DNA of 64,000 nt, from the NCBI GenBank assembly GCA_902552035.1, contig CACDFC010000002.1:1-64000 (forward strand), read 5' to 3'. This DNA comes from an uncultured Pelagibacteraceae bacterium (GTDB taxonomy: Bacteria; Pseudomonadota; Alphaproteobacteria; Pelagibacterales; Pelagibacteraceae). A model generated the notes under the pieces. It had not been told where the DNA came from and did no database searches. It was given only the letters and a program-made list of their open reading frames with translations. The translations under genes were made by a program, and so were the position numbers. Position 1 is the first letter of the stretch. Each line of letters starts with the position of its first letter. Shown here piece after piece: positions 1-9,766 of the stretch.

Positions 1-19
1 TGAGCATATTGTTTAATAC

Positions 20-859
20 TTATTCTATAACCTTATGAGTTTGTGTTCCTAATTTATCTATACTTAAAACAACCGTATCACCACCTTTTAAAAATCTAGG
101 AGGTGACATATTTTCACCAACTCCTGGGGGGGTACCAGTGCAACATATATCTCCAGGAAATAAAGTCATACAATGACTCATATAGGACACTAATTTTTTT
201 ACATCAAATATCATTTGATTTGTATTTCCAGTTTGCATTCTTTCTCCATTTACATCTAAATGCATATTTAAATTTTGAAAATCAGGAATTTCATCTTTAG
301 TAAAGATAAATGGTCCAATTGGTCCAAATGTATCAAAACCTTTTCCTTTATCCCAAGTAAGACCTCTTTTTTTTTGAAATTCTCTTTCACTGACATCATT
401 TACTAAAAAAAAACCAAGCACATAATCAAGTGCATTGTCCTCAGAAACGTACTTGGCTTTTTTACCAATTACGAAACCCAATTCAACTTCCCAATCTGTA
501 TGTGAAGAGTTTTTTGGTATCTGTATATCATCATTGGGACCACATATACAGTTAGTGAATTTTGAAAAAATAATTGGTTCACTTGGTATAGGTAAATTTT
601 GTTCTAGTGCGTGGTCTTTAAAATTTAAACCTATGCCAATAAATTTGGAGGAATTATTAACACATGCTCCAATTCTTTGATTTTTTGAAATTATAGGTAA
701 GTCTTGAATTTCTATTTCATTAATTTTATTTAATGTTTCAAAATTTAAATATTCTGGATTAAAATCTTGTATGACATTAGATAAATCTCTGTAATTTTCC
801 TCTTTATCTAATATTACAGGTTTTTCTTTTCCTGCTGATCCAACTCTTAGAAGTTTCAT
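20..859 (-). CDS. fumarylacetoacetate hydrolase family protein
   Basis: 279-aa ORF; FAH-fold motifs such as IGIGLNFKDHA, DWEVELGFVIGK, FLVNDVSERE, GDICCTGTPPGVG. Confidence 0.9.
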   Translation of the reverse strand: MKLLRVGSAGKEKPVILDKEENYRDLSNVIQDFNPEYLNFETLNKINEIEIQDLPIISKNQRIGACVNNSSKFIGIGLNFKDHALEQNLPIPSEPIIFSKFTNCICGPNDDIQIPKNSSHTDWEVELGFVIGKKAKYVSEDNALDYVLGFFLVNDVSEREFQKKRGLTWDKGKGFDTFGPIGPFIFTKDEIPDFQNLNMHLDVNGERMQTGNTNQMIFDVKKLVSYMSHCMTLFPGDICCTGTPPGVGENMSPPRFLKGGDTVVLSIDKLGTQTHKVIE

Positions 860-871
860 AGTTTTTAATAT

Positions 872-2314
872 TTATCCTTTTAAACCAAGGTGGGTATATT
901 TGACGTTAAGATAATCTTTAATAGCCATTGAACCACCTTCTCTTCCATATCCAGTTTGTTTAATTCCGCCAAAAGGTGCTTCAGCAATTGCTACAACAGG
1001 TGTGTTTACTGCTACTGTACCTGTTTCCATCATTTCTGATGCTTTATGAGCTTTTTCCATTGAATTTGTGCAAATATAACTACAAAGACCCAGATCATTA
1101 TTGTTAGCTCTTTTAACAACTTCATCAAAAGAATTGAAAGATAACATTGGAACAAGCGGTCCAAAAGGTTCTACTCTCATTATTGTAAAATCATCTTTTA
1201 CATCATCAAAAATAGTTGGTTCATAATAAAAACCTTTATTGAAATCAGAAGGTCTCTTGCCTCCTAATAAAACTTTAGCACCCTCTTTTTTAGTAGTTTC
1301 AACTAAATCTTCTAATTCATTTAATCTTTTTTTTGTTGTTAATGGACCTAATTGTACGTCTGGATCCATACCATTTCCAATTTTTAATTTTTTAGTCTTT
1401 TCAACAAAAAGATTTACGAATTCCTTTTTCTTTTTTTCATGAATATAAAACCTATTTGGAGAAATACATACTTGGCCATTATTTCTAAACTTTGCAGAAA
1501 TTGCCATATCAGCAGCTTTTTTTATATCAGCATCTTCAAATACAATAAATGGAGAATGTCCACTTAACTCCATTGTTACTCTTTGAACTTTATCTGCAGC
1601 TTGTTTAAGAATTAATTTTCCAACTCTAGTTGAGCCTGTTATTGAAATTTTTTTTATTATATCTGATGAAATTAATTGTTGAGCAATACTTGGTGGATCT
1701 CCTGACAATAAATTTACTACTCCTGGAGGAACACCACACTCTTTACATATATCAACCAGTTCCATTACTGTCCCTGGAGTAATAACATCAGGCTTAACAA
1801 TTACAGAGCAACCTGCAGCAAGTGCTGTAGAAATTTTTCTTGAAGATAAAACTAAAGGAAAATTCCAAGGTGTTAGAGCCGCAACAACTCCAACAGGCTG
1901 ATAATAAACATGGACTCTTGTATCTGCAAATCTACTTTCTACTGTTTGACCAAAAATTCTTTTTGTTTCCTCTGCATTCCATTCAAAGATATCAGCGGAA
2001 CCATTAACTTCACCTTGAGCCTCTTTAAAAGGTTTACCCACTTCTAAAGTCATCCATTTTGCAAGGGTGTCGCGTTTTTCCCTCATCTTATCTGCTATCT
2101 TTCTTATGATACTTGATCTCTCCCATGGTGAAGTATTTTTCCAAATTTCTAAACCTTTTTCAGCAGACTTAAGTGCATTATCAACATCCTCTCTTGATGC
2201 TTTTGATGCATTGCCTAATATTTCTTCAGTAGCAGGATTTATTACTTCATAGGTTTCTTTATTTTTTGATTGTTGCCACTTTCCGTCAATAAACTGCCCA
2301 AATTTGCTATACAT
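872..2314 (-). CDS. NAD(P)-dependent aldehyde dehydrogenase (succinate-semialdehyde dehydrogenase-like)
   Basis: 480-aa ORF; ALDH motifs TPWNFPLVLSSRK, MELSGHSPFIVF, NNGQVCISPNRF, PFGGIKQTGYGREGG. Confidence 0.9.
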   Translation of the reverse strand: MYSKFGQFIDGKWQQSKNKETYEVINPATEEILGNASKASREDVDNALKSAEKGLEIWKNTSPWERSSIIRKIADKMREKRDTLAKWMTLEVGKPFKEAQGEVNGSADIFEWNAEETKRIFGQTVESRFADTRVHVYYQPVGVVAALTPWNFPLVLSSRKISTALAAGCSVIVKPDVITPGTVMELVDICKECGVPPGVVNLLSGDPPSIAQQLISSDIIKKISITGSTRVGKLILKQAADKVQRVTMELSGHSPFIVFEDADIKKAADMAISAKFRNNGQVCISPNRFYIHEKKKKEFVNLFVEKTKKLKIGNGMDPDVQLGPLTTKKRLNELEDLVETTKKEGAKVLLGGKRPSDFNKGFYYEPTIFDDVKDDFTIMRVEPFGPLVPMLSFNSFDEVVKRANNNDLGLCSYICTNSMEKAHKASEMMETGTVAVNTPVVAIAEAPFGGIKQTGYGREGGSMAIKDYLNVKYTHLGLKG

Positions 2315-2384
2315 AATTTTTTTTTTATGATCTACTTATTGAATAATATAATTTAACTATATAACTTAATTTCATTTAAATAAA

Positions 2385-3236
2385 GTGTCAAAGTTTTTTC
2401 CTCTAATTTTTGTTATTCTTTGGTCATCAGCTTTTATTACAACATTACCAATCGTTTTAAATAGTGATCCATTTTCAGCGTTGGCATTTAGATTTTTCTT
2501 TGTAGCAATTTGTTTTTTTATTTACTGTTTATTTAAAAAACTCAAAATATTAATAGGTATTAAAAATTTATTTAATTCTTTTAGTACAGGTATTTTGTTC
2601 CATGGTTTTTATCTAGGAGGTGTTTTTTATTCAATTTTTGTTGGATTACCAACTGCAATTGTTGCTTTAATAGTCACTTTGCAGCCAATACTCACAAATA
2701 TTTTGGCAGGACCCCTTTTAAAAGAAAAAATTTTATTAAATCAATGGATAGGAATATTTTTAGGATTTATTGGGTCGGTTTTAGTAATTGGTTTTGATGT
2801 TGGAAAATCCTTGCCGATAGATGGAATTATAGCAGGAATTATTGCTTTATTAGCAATAACTTCTTCGACCATTTGGCAGAAGAAAGTTAGTAACAATATT
2901 CCGCTAGCTGTAAATAACATGTACCAAGCTATTGGTGCTGTAATATTTCATCTTTTCATATTGGTATTTATATTTGAAAGACCATTTCTAAATATCAATT
3001 CACAGTTTTTACTAGCAATGTCTCATCAAATATTTTTAGTATCTCTTGGAGCATTTTCTATTTTAATGTATTTAATAAAAAAAAATTCTGCTAGCAAAAC
3101 TGTATCTTTATTTTTTTTAATTCCAATAGTTACCGCAACTATGGCCTGGATATTTTTAAATGAAAATTTAACAACTGTAGATTTAATAGGATTTATAATC
3201 GCATCTATTGGTGTATTTATAGCTACAAGAAAATAA
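2385..3236 (+). CDS. EamA/DMT family transporter
   Basis: 283-aa, about 10 hydrophobic segments, EamA-like repeat architecture. Confidence 0.85.
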   Translation: MSKFFPLIFVILWSSAFITTLPIVLNSDPFSALAFRFFFVAICFFIYCLFKKLKILIGIKNLFNSFSTGILFHGFYLGGVFYSIFVGLPTAIVALIVTLQPILTNILAGPLLKEKILLNQWIGIFLGFIGSVLVIGFDVGKSLPIDGIIAGIIALLAITSSTIWQKKVSNNIPLAVNNMYQAIGAVIFHLFILVFIFERPFLNINSQFLLAMSHQIFLVSLGAFSILMYLIKKNSASKTVSLFFLIPIVTATMAWIFLNENLTTVDLIGFIIASIGVFIATRK

Positions 3237-3326
3237 AACCATCTTATACAATTTTAGTTGAGACAATTTAATTTTTTTACAATTATATATTTTTTGCTAA
3301 AATATTTTTTTAAAAAAGGAGATATT

Positions 3327-3644
3327 ATGAAAGCGTATATTATGGGGAACTATACAGAAAAAGCTTTTCAGGGATTTATGAAAGATCCTACAAGCGATAG
3401 AAAAGCAGTTGTAGAACAATTAACAAAAGCTGTAGGTGGAAAAATACACAGTATGGATATAGTTAGAGGTTCATATGATTTTATAGTTTTAGTTGAACTA
3501 GAGTCTTTTGATGACTTCGCGGCTATAAAACTAGTTGTGGAATCATCTGGTGCCGTAAAAAATATGACAATACTAGAGTCTATAGATTTTACAAAAGCAA
3601 CAACTAAAGCAAGTAAGATTGGTTACAAACCACCAGGACAGTAA
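3327..3644 (+). CDS. GYD domain-containing protein
   Basis: ORF track starts at 3258, but the internal ATG at 3327 follows an AAAAAAGGAG Shine-Dalgarno; MKAYIMGNYTEKAFQGFM...VRGSYDFIVLVELESFDD is GYD-like. Confidence 0.75.
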   Translation: MKAYIMGNYTEKAFQGFMKDPTSDRKAVVEQLTKAVGGKIHSMDIVRGSYDFIVLVELESFDDFAAIKLVVESSGAVKNMTILESIDFTKATTKASKIGYKPPGQ

Positions 3645-3651
3645 AAATTTA

Positions 3652-4017
3652 TTATTTTTTATCGTTATCAACGACTAGGCAGATTTCTGATTTAGTCAGA
3701 AATCTGCGACCTGTTCCATTGTCTAATGAAAACATGCCACCTATTCCTTTAACAGCATCAATAGTTAGGTCGGTATGTTTCCATTTTTCATATTGGTCTC
3801 CATTCATATAAAAAGGTACACCCCCGATTTCTCCTAATTTTACATCGTTATCACCTAAAGGAAATTCTCCTTCTTGAAAACACATAGGAGCACTCCCATC
3901 ACAACAACCACCCGATTGGTGAAACATTAATTTTTCTCCATATTTCTCTTGAAGCTCAGATAGTAAATTAAGAGCTGAATGTGTTGCAGATACTTTCATT
4001 TTTAAAGTACGGCCCAT
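3652..4017 (-). CDS. DUF779 domain-containing protein
   Basis: 121-aa ORF with FHQSGGCCDGSAPMCF and GGVPFYMNGDQYEKWKHT motifs; next to an ExaC/AcoD-type ALDH, the usual neighbourhood. The start may be the internal ATG near 3999. Confidence 0.85.
   Translation of the reverse strand: MGRTLKMKVSATHSALNLLSELQEKYGEKLMFHQSGGCCDGSAPMCFQEGEFPLGDNDVKLGEIGGVPFYMNGDQYEKWKHTDLTIDAVKGIGGMFSLDNGTGRRFLTKSEICLVVDNDKK
3679..3707. repeat. perfect stem-loop, 12-bp stem and 5-nt loop
   Basis: GCAGATTTCTGA-TTTAG-TCAGAAATCTGC, inside the 3' end of the DUF779 CDS. Confidence 0.9.
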
Positions 4018-4035
4018 GATTTAGAATCATGGGCC
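4011..4035. repeat. perfect stem-loop, 11-bp stem and 3-nt loop, spanning the annotated DUF779 start codon
   Basis: GGCCCATGATT-TAG-AATCATGGGCC between the ALDH stop (4051) and the DUF779 gene. Confidence 0.9.
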
Positions 4036-4050
4036 AGTATATATTATTGT

Positions 4051-5595
4051 TTAAAAGAAGCCTAATTTCTTTTCAGCATAAGAGACATGTAAGTTCTTAT
4101 TCTGTCTATAATGATTAAGCATCATTTTGTGAGTTTCTCTTCCAACTCCTGATTGTTTGTATCCACCAAATGGTGAGTGAGCTGGATAAGCATGATAACA
4201 GTTAGTCCATACTATTCCTGCTTGTATCTCTCTACCCATTCTGTGAGCTATATTTCCATTTCTAGTCCATACAGCTGCTCCTAAACCATAAAGAGTATCA
4301 TTAGCAATTTTCAATGCTTCTGCTTCATCTTTAAATTTAATCACAGACACAACAGGTCCAAAAATCTCTTCTTGAGAGATTCGCATGCTGTTATTCGCTT
4401 CAAAAATAGTAGGTTGAATATAATTACCTTTTTCTAATCCACTATTAAGCTTAGCAACACTGCCGCCTGTTAGAACTTTAGCGCCTTCTTTTTTACCAAG
4501 TTCAAGATAAGACTTAATCTTCTCCATCTGCTCTACTGACGCTTGAGCTCCAATCATGGTTTCCATTTTTAAAGGATTGTCTTGCACAACAGCTTTTGTT
4601 CTTGCAATAGCTCTTTCCATGAATTTATCATAGATCGATTCTTGAATTAAAGCCCTACTTGGACAAGTACAAACTTCACCCTGGTTAAGATTGAACATTA
4701 CAAAACCTTCTATACATTTATCAAAAAAGTCATCATCTTTTTCCATGATATCTTCAAAGAAAATGTTAGGAGATTTTCCACCTAATTCCAGTGTAATTGG
4801 AATTATGTTTTGTGCAGCATACTGCATAATCAATCTTCCTGTTGTTGTTTCACCAGTAAATGCAACTTTAGCAACTCTTTTAGATGAAGCTAAAGGTTTA
4901 CCTGCTTCTAATCCAAAGCCACTTACAATATTCACAACTCCTGGAGGTAATAAATCACCAATAAGTTCCATCATTACCATAATTGATGCAGGTGTTTGCT
5001 CTGCTGGTTTTAAAACAGAACAGTTTCCAGCTGCAAGAGCTGGTGCTAATTTCCATGTAGCCATTAATAATGGGAAATTCCATGGAACTATCTGACCAAC
5101 TACTCCTAATGGTTCATGAAAATTGTATGAATATTGATTATTACTAATCTCAGCAATAGAACCTTCCTCAGCTCTGATTACTCCAGCAAAATATCTCCAG
5201 TGATCAATTACCAAAGGTAGATCTGCTGCCATACATTCTCTTATTGGTTTTCCATTATCTAAACACTCAGCGACAGCTAATAAGTTTAGGTTTTTTTCTA
5301 AAACATCAGCAATTTTATACAAGATATTTGATCTTGTTGTGATGTCCGTCTTCCCCCATTCAGGGAAAGCTGCGTGAGCTGCATCTAATGCTGCTTCAAC
5401 GTCTTTTTCGTTAGATCGTGCAACTGAACAGATCTTCTCATTAGATATCGGGCTAACATTATCAAAATATTTGCCTGATTTAGGTTCTACAAATTTTCCA
5501 TTAATGTAGTTTCCGTATTTTGCCTTAAACGGAAATTTAACCTTTAGATGAGAGGTATCTAGAACCGAAGACACTTTCATTGCTTCTGCACTCAT
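4051..5595 (-). CDS. aldehyde dehydrogenase (AcoD/ExaC type)
   Basis: 514-aa [17 protein letters not shown] catalytic region, [37 protein letters not shown]. Confidence 0.9.
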   Translation of the reverse strand: MSAEAMKVSSVLDTSHLKVKFPFKAKYGNYINGKFVEPKSGKYFDNVSPISNEKICSVARSNEKDVEAALDAAHAAFPEWGKTDITTRSNILYKIADVLEKNLNLLAVAECLDNGKPIRECMAADLPLVIDHWRYFAGVIRAEEGSIAEISNNQYSYNFHEPLGVVGQIVPWNFPLLMATWKLAPALAAGNCSVLKPAEQTPASIMVMMELIGDLLPPGVVNIVSGFGLEAGKPLASSKRVAKVAFTGETTTGRLIMQYAAQNIIPITLELGGKSPNIFFEDIMEKDDDFFDKCIEGFVMFNLNQGEVCTCPSRALIQESIYDKFMERAIARTKAVVQDNPLKMETMIGAQASVEQMEKIKSYLELGKKEGAKVLTGGSVAKLNSGLEKGNYIQPTIFEANNSMRISQEEIFGPVVSVIKFKDEAEALKIANDTLYGLGAAVWTRNGNIAHRMGREIQAGIVWTNCYHAYPAHSPFGGYKQSGVGRETHKMMLNHYRQNKNLHVSYAEKKLGFF

Positions 5596-5717
5596 ATACT
5601 CTCCTTAGTTAGTTTTTTATAAATATTATTTAAAACTCTTTTAAGTTGAATGTAAATGACACAATTTGCTTTCTCAACTTATGCTTGAAAATTTTAAATA
5701 TGTGATAAGTTAAATTC

Positions 5718-6644
5718 ATGGAAAAAGACTTTTTTAGTAAACTTAGAATTTTAGATGGAGGAATGGGGCAAGAATTGCATGCTAAGGGTCTTGTTTCAAA
5801 AGGAACTCTCTGGTCAACAAGTGCCGTATTAGATGAAAAATATCACGGATTAATAATTGATACTCATTTAGCATATATTGAAGCTGGTGCTGAAGTTATT
5901 ACTACAACTAATTTCTCAAGCAGAAGAATAAGAATGGAACAAAATAAAGTAAATAATCGTTTTGAGTATGCAAATAAAAAAGCTTGTGAACTTGCAATGA
6001 TAGCTAAAGAAAAATCTAAAAAAGAAATATTAATTGCTGGTAGTATACCTGCGCAGCATGACTCATACAAAGAAGATATAAGAGACAATGAAGTTATTTA
6101 CAAAGCTTTTAATGATCAAATAAATTGTATCAAAGATTTTATAGATTTCTTTTATTTAGACGTTATTTCAAGTGGTAGAGAGATAGGAATAGCATCAGAA
6201 ATAATTGAAAAGTTAAATAAACCTATTTTAGTAGGTATATATTTATTAAAAAATGGAAAACTTCCATCAGGTGAAACAATAGATGAAGTATTAAATAAAT
6301 ACAGAAGTCGCAACTGGATAGGGATTATTGGATCATGTATATCAATGGAGATTGCTGAAAACTCAATAAATAGTCTTAAATTACATAAATTACCATTTGG
6401 CTACAAAGTAAATCTTTGGGGTGATGATGAGCCATCTCCGGTAAGAAAAATTAATAATGCAAAATATAATGAGGACGCAGTTAATTTAAACACTGTAATG
6501 GGAAAAAGAGAAGTATCAGAAGAAATATTTAAAAATTTAGGAAAAAAATTTGTTGCAAACGGAGCAACAATTCTTGGTGGATGTTGTGAGACAAATCCTA
6601 GGCATATATCAGTTCTATCTAGTTTGAAGCAAGATTTTGTCTAA
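5718..6644 (+). CDS. homocysteine S-methyltransferase family protein
   Basis: 308-aa; ILDGGMGQELH N-terminus, EVITTTNF, zinc motif ILGGCCETNPRHI. Confidence 0.88.
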   Translation: MEKDFFSKLRILDGGMGQELHAKGLVSKGTLWSTSAVLDEKYHGLIIDTHLAYIEAGAEVITTTNFSSRRIRMEQNKVNNRFEYANKKACELAMIAKEKSKKEILIAGSIPAQHDSYKEDIRDNEVIYKAFNDQINCIKDFIDFFYLDVISSGREIGIASEIIEKLNKPILVGIYLLKNGKLPSGETIDEVLNKYRSRNWIGIIGSCISMEIAENSINSLKLHKLPFGYKVNLWGDDEPSPVRKINNAKYNEDAVNLNTVMGKREVSEEIFKNLGKKFVANGATILGGCCETNPRHISVLSSLKQDFV

Positions 6645-7512
6645 TTGATCTTCTTACAAAATAAAATCCCAGAATTACTGCAAATAATGCAATTAAAACT
6701 TTAAAGGTTATTACCTCTTTTAAAAAAACATAACCTAATATTACTCCAAATATTGGTATGAGGTAAGCTACTTGTGAGTGAAATACCAAACCATTTTTTT
6801 TTAAAATATGAAATCTTATTAACCAAGCAATACCAGTAGGGAAAATTCCTAAATATATTAATGATAAAGTCGAGTCTAGTCTTGGAGTAAGATACCAAGG
6901 TTGTTCATAATACATGGCGATTGGGAATATAATTAATGATCCCCAAATTAAAATAGAACTTGTCAAATTTTCATTCTTTTTTTTACTAATTTTTAAAGTT
7001 AAAATTCCCCCTATAACATAAAAAGTTGATCCCACTAGAATCATAAGAGCATAAAAAAAATTTTCATTATTTATTAAAATGTTATCAGAAAATAAAATTA
7101 TAATTCCTAAGAAACCAACAATTACACCTATAATTTTAGTAAAATTTATTTTTTCTGTTTTTGTAAAAAAATGCGCAAGAATTGCTGAACTTAATGGTGT
7201 AGTTGACATTAAAATTGCAGCAAGATTACTTTGGATTTTTTGAACACCATAAGCAATTAAAAAAAAAGGTATTACAAGATTTACAAAACCTATTAATGCA
7301 AACCAATACCAATCTTTTGAAAATGCTTCAATTTTTATATTTTTAAAATAACATAAAATAACAATTAGAACTGCACCAAGAAAGATTCTCAAAAACGCTA
7401 TTGTTAAAGGTCCATAAGAATAAGTTGCTATTTTAATATTAAAAAAAGCTGAAGCCCATATTAATGATAAAACAGATAACAAAATATAATCAATTGATTT
7501 TGGACTTGTCAT
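6619..7512 (-). CDS. EamA/DMT family transporter
   Basis: 297-aa multi-spanning membrane protein, EamA-like. Confidence 0.87.
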   Translation of the reverse strand: MTSPKSIDYILLSVLSLIWASAFFNIKIATYSYGPLTIAFLRIFLGAVLIVILCYFKNIKIEAFSKDWYWFALIGFVNLVIPFFLIAYGVQKIQSNLAAILMSTTPLSSAILAHFFTKTEKINFTKIIGVIVGFLGIIILFSDNILINNENFFYALMILVGSTFYVIGGILTLKISKKKNENLTSSILIWGSLIIFPIAMYYEQPWYLTPRLDSTLSLIYLGIFPTGIAWLIRFHILKKNGLVFHSQVAYLIPIFGVILGYVFLKEVITFKVLIALFAVILGFYFVRRSIRQNLASN

Positions 7513-7991
7513 TCTATTATATCCATAATTTTCCCAGATGTAATTTGTTGTAATTTTATAAAACTAATTTCAAAAACGCAATTTGGGTGACCTGCGGCTG
7601 CATAAATTTTTTCGAACCTTTGTAAAGAATTATCGATAAATATTTCTATTGAATTTAAATGGCCAACAGGTGAGACACCGCCTATTGTATACCCAGTTTG
7701 ATCTTTCACTTCATCGGGACTTGCCATACAAACATCTTTTTTTAAAGTAATTTTCTTAAGTTTATTAAGTGAACATTTTTTATCTCCAGACACTAAACAT
7801 AAAAGAAAAGAATTATCAGTTCTAAAAAGAAGACTTTTAACAATTGCTCCTACTTCACAATTTAAAGAATTTGCTGCTTCTATCGCTGTTCTAGCTGTCG
7901 TTTTTAATACAATAATTTTTAAATTCTCATCAAATTTTTTAAGAGCATGATCTGCCCTTTTTACTGCTTCTTTATTTAATAAGTTTTCCAT
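7509..7991 (-). CDS. YbaK/EbsC-family aminoacyl-tRNA deacylase-like protein
   Basis: 160-aa; AIVKSLLFRTDNSFLLCLVSGDKK, GYTIGGVSPVGH, AAAGHPNCVFEIS. Confidence 0.88.
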   Translation of the reverse strand: MENLLNKEAVKRADHALKKFDENLKIIVLKTTARTAIEAANSLNCEVGAIVKSLLFRTDNSFLLCLVSGDKKCSLNKLKKITLKKDVCMASPDEVKDQTGYTIGGVSPVGHLNSIEIFIDNSLQRFEKIYAAAGHPNCVFEISFIKLQQITSGKIMDIIE

Positions 7992-8127
7992 ACAACTATT
8001 AATTGATTGCCTAGCACTAATAATTAGGTTTATAATATATGCACAAATTGCATAAGAGATATAAATTTAATAAGGGATATTATTACATTTTTTTCTGTTA
8101 AAAAACCACTCTAATTGGGAGGATAGT

Positions 8128-9534
8128 ATGAGCGCTGGTAACATTTTAAAACTTATAAAAGATAAAAATATAGAATATGTGGATCTAAGATTTACAGATC
8201 CTAGAGGAAAACTACAACATCTTACAATGGACTCAACAGTAGTCGATAATGGTATGTTAAATGATGGTGTTTTCTTTGATGGCTCTTCAATTGCGGGTTG
8301 GAAGGCAATTAATGAGTCAGATATGATTTTAAAACCTGATCTAACAAGAAAAATTGTAGATCCATTTACATCACACAATACCCTTATTTTGTTTTGTGAT
8401 ATTTTAGACGCTATCAAAAAAAATCCTTATGAGAGAGATCCTCGAGGAATTGCTAAAAAAGCTGAGGCTTATTTAAAAAAAACTGGTATTGGTGACAAGG
8501 CATTCTTCGGTCCTGAGCCAGAATTTTTTGTTTTTGATGATGTTAGAATTAAAAATGATATGAATGAGACAAGTTTTTCAATCGATAGCACTGAAGGTCC
8601 TTATAACTCTGGAAAAAAATACGAGAATGGTAACATGGGTCATAGACCAGGGATCAAAGGTGGTTATTTCCCAGTTCCTCCAGTTGATAGTGCTCAAGAC
8701 ATGAGAAGTGAATATTTAAAAGGTTTACGAGATGTTGGAATAAAAGTCGAAAAGCATCATCACGAGGTAGCTCCTAGTCAACATGAATTAGGAATGTATT
8801 TTGGAACTTTAGTAGATCAAGCTGATAATGTTCAACTTTATAAATATGTAGTACAGATGGTATCACACTCTTTTGGCAAAACTGCAACTTTTATGCCTAA
8901 ACCGGTCAAAGGTGATAATGGTTCAGGAATGCACACACACCAATCAATTTGGAAAGGTAGTACGCCTGTATTTTCTGGAAATGAGTATTCAGGATTGTCC
9001 AAGACAGCTTTGTACTATATTGGTGGAATATTAAAACATGCAAAAGCTATTAATGCGTTTTCTAATGCAACGACTAATAGTTACAAAAGATTAATTCCAG
9101 GTTTTGAAGCTCCGGTTCTGCTAGCTTACTCTGCAAGAAACAGATCTGCTTCTTGTAGGATTCCAATAACATTAAGTAAAAAAGGTGCAAGATGTGAAAT
9201 CAGATTTCCTGATGCATCTGGTAATCCTTATTTAACTTTTGCTTCAATGTTAATGGCAGGTTTAGATGGAATTAAGAATAAAATTCATCCAGGTAAATCA
9301 TTTGATAAAGATTTATATGCTTTATCTGAAGAAGAAGTTAAAAAAGTACCTACTGTTTGTGGTTCTTTAAGAGAAGCTATGGAGAGTTTAGATAAAGACA
9401 GAAATTTCTTAAAACAAGGTAATGTGTTTACGGATGACCAAATCGATGCTTACATTGCGTTAAAATTTGAAGAAATTCATAATTTTGAACACACACCTCA
9501 TCCTATAGAATTTGATATGTACTACAGTTGTTAA
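8128..9534 (+). CDS. glnA: glutamine synthetase type I
   Basis: 468-aa; FDGSSIAGWK, FFGPEPEFFVFD, NGSGMHTHQS, NRSASCRIP; GGGAGG Shine-Dalgarno upstream. Confidence 0.98.
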   Translation: MSAGNILKLIKDKNIEYVDLRFTDPRGKLQHLTMDSTVVDNGMLNDGVFFDGSSIAGWKAINESDMILKPDLTRKIVDPFTSHNTLILFCDILDAIKKNPYERDPRGIAKKAEAYLKKTGIGDKAFFGPEPEFFVFDDVRIKNDMNETSFSIDSTEGPYNSGKKYENGNMGHRPGIKGGYFPVPPVDSAQDMRSEYLKGLRDVGIKVEKHHHEVAPSQHELGMYFGTLVDQADNVQLYKYVVQMVSHSFGKTATFMPKPVKGDNGSGMHTHQSIWKGSTPVFSGNEYSGLSKTALYYIGGILKHAKAINAFSNATTNSYKRLIPGFEAPVLLAYSARNRSASCRIPITLSKKGARCEIRFPDASGNPYLTFASMLMAGLDGIKNKIHPGKSFDKDLYALSEEEVKKVPTVCGSLREAMESLDKDRNFLKQGNVFTDDQIDAYIALKFEEIHNFEHTPHPIEFDMYYSC

Positions 9535-9535
9535 A

Positions 9536-9706
9536 TTATTGTCTGGTAGAAGCTATTTTGTTTCTACCAGAACCTTTTTTAACAACGTAGTCTTGAGTTC
9601 CATTTGCTCCTGTTTCAACGGGTCTTATAAGAGATCTAAAAAAAGATTTTCTTTTTTCTTTTTTTTCTTCTGAACTAAGCAAATTTCTAAATTCAAATAC
9701 GTTCAT
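9536..9706 (-). CDS. small hypothetical protein, 56 aa
   Basis: Uninterrupted ORF below the track cutoff: MNVFEFRNLLSSEEKKEKRKSFFRSLIRPVETGANGTQDYVVKKGSGRNKIASTRQ; fills most of the glnA-iscA gap and has protein-like composition. Confidence 0.65.
   Translation of the reverse strand: MNVFEFRNLLSSEEKKEKRKSFFRSLIRPVETGANGTQDYVVKKGSGRNKIASTRQ
9542..9580 (+). terminator. intrinsic terminator of glnA
   Basis: TCTGGTAGAA (9542-9551), loop, TTCTACCAGA (9562-9571), then ACCTTTTTT; begins 7 nt after the glnA stop. Confidence 0.85.
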
Positions 9707-9766
9707 AATAGATCAATTTAGCACAGATATGCATTATTTGCAACTCTGCTATGCATAAAACTTATA

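Noticed and set aside
5596-5717. SAM-II/SAM-V riboswitch upstream of the homocysteine S-methyltransferase gene
   Set aside because: Could not find the conserved pseudoknot core; only generic alternative stems are seen, reported separately at low interest.
8067-8417. 116-aa minus-strand ORF over the 5' end of glnA
   Set aside because: Antisense shadow of a strongly supported glnA reading frame; no independent start signal or recognisable domain.
9536-9706. Apparent frameshift in the A-rich part of the 56-aa small ORF
   Set aside because: Came from miscounting the poly-A run; a careful recount gives an intact 57-codon frame including the stop.
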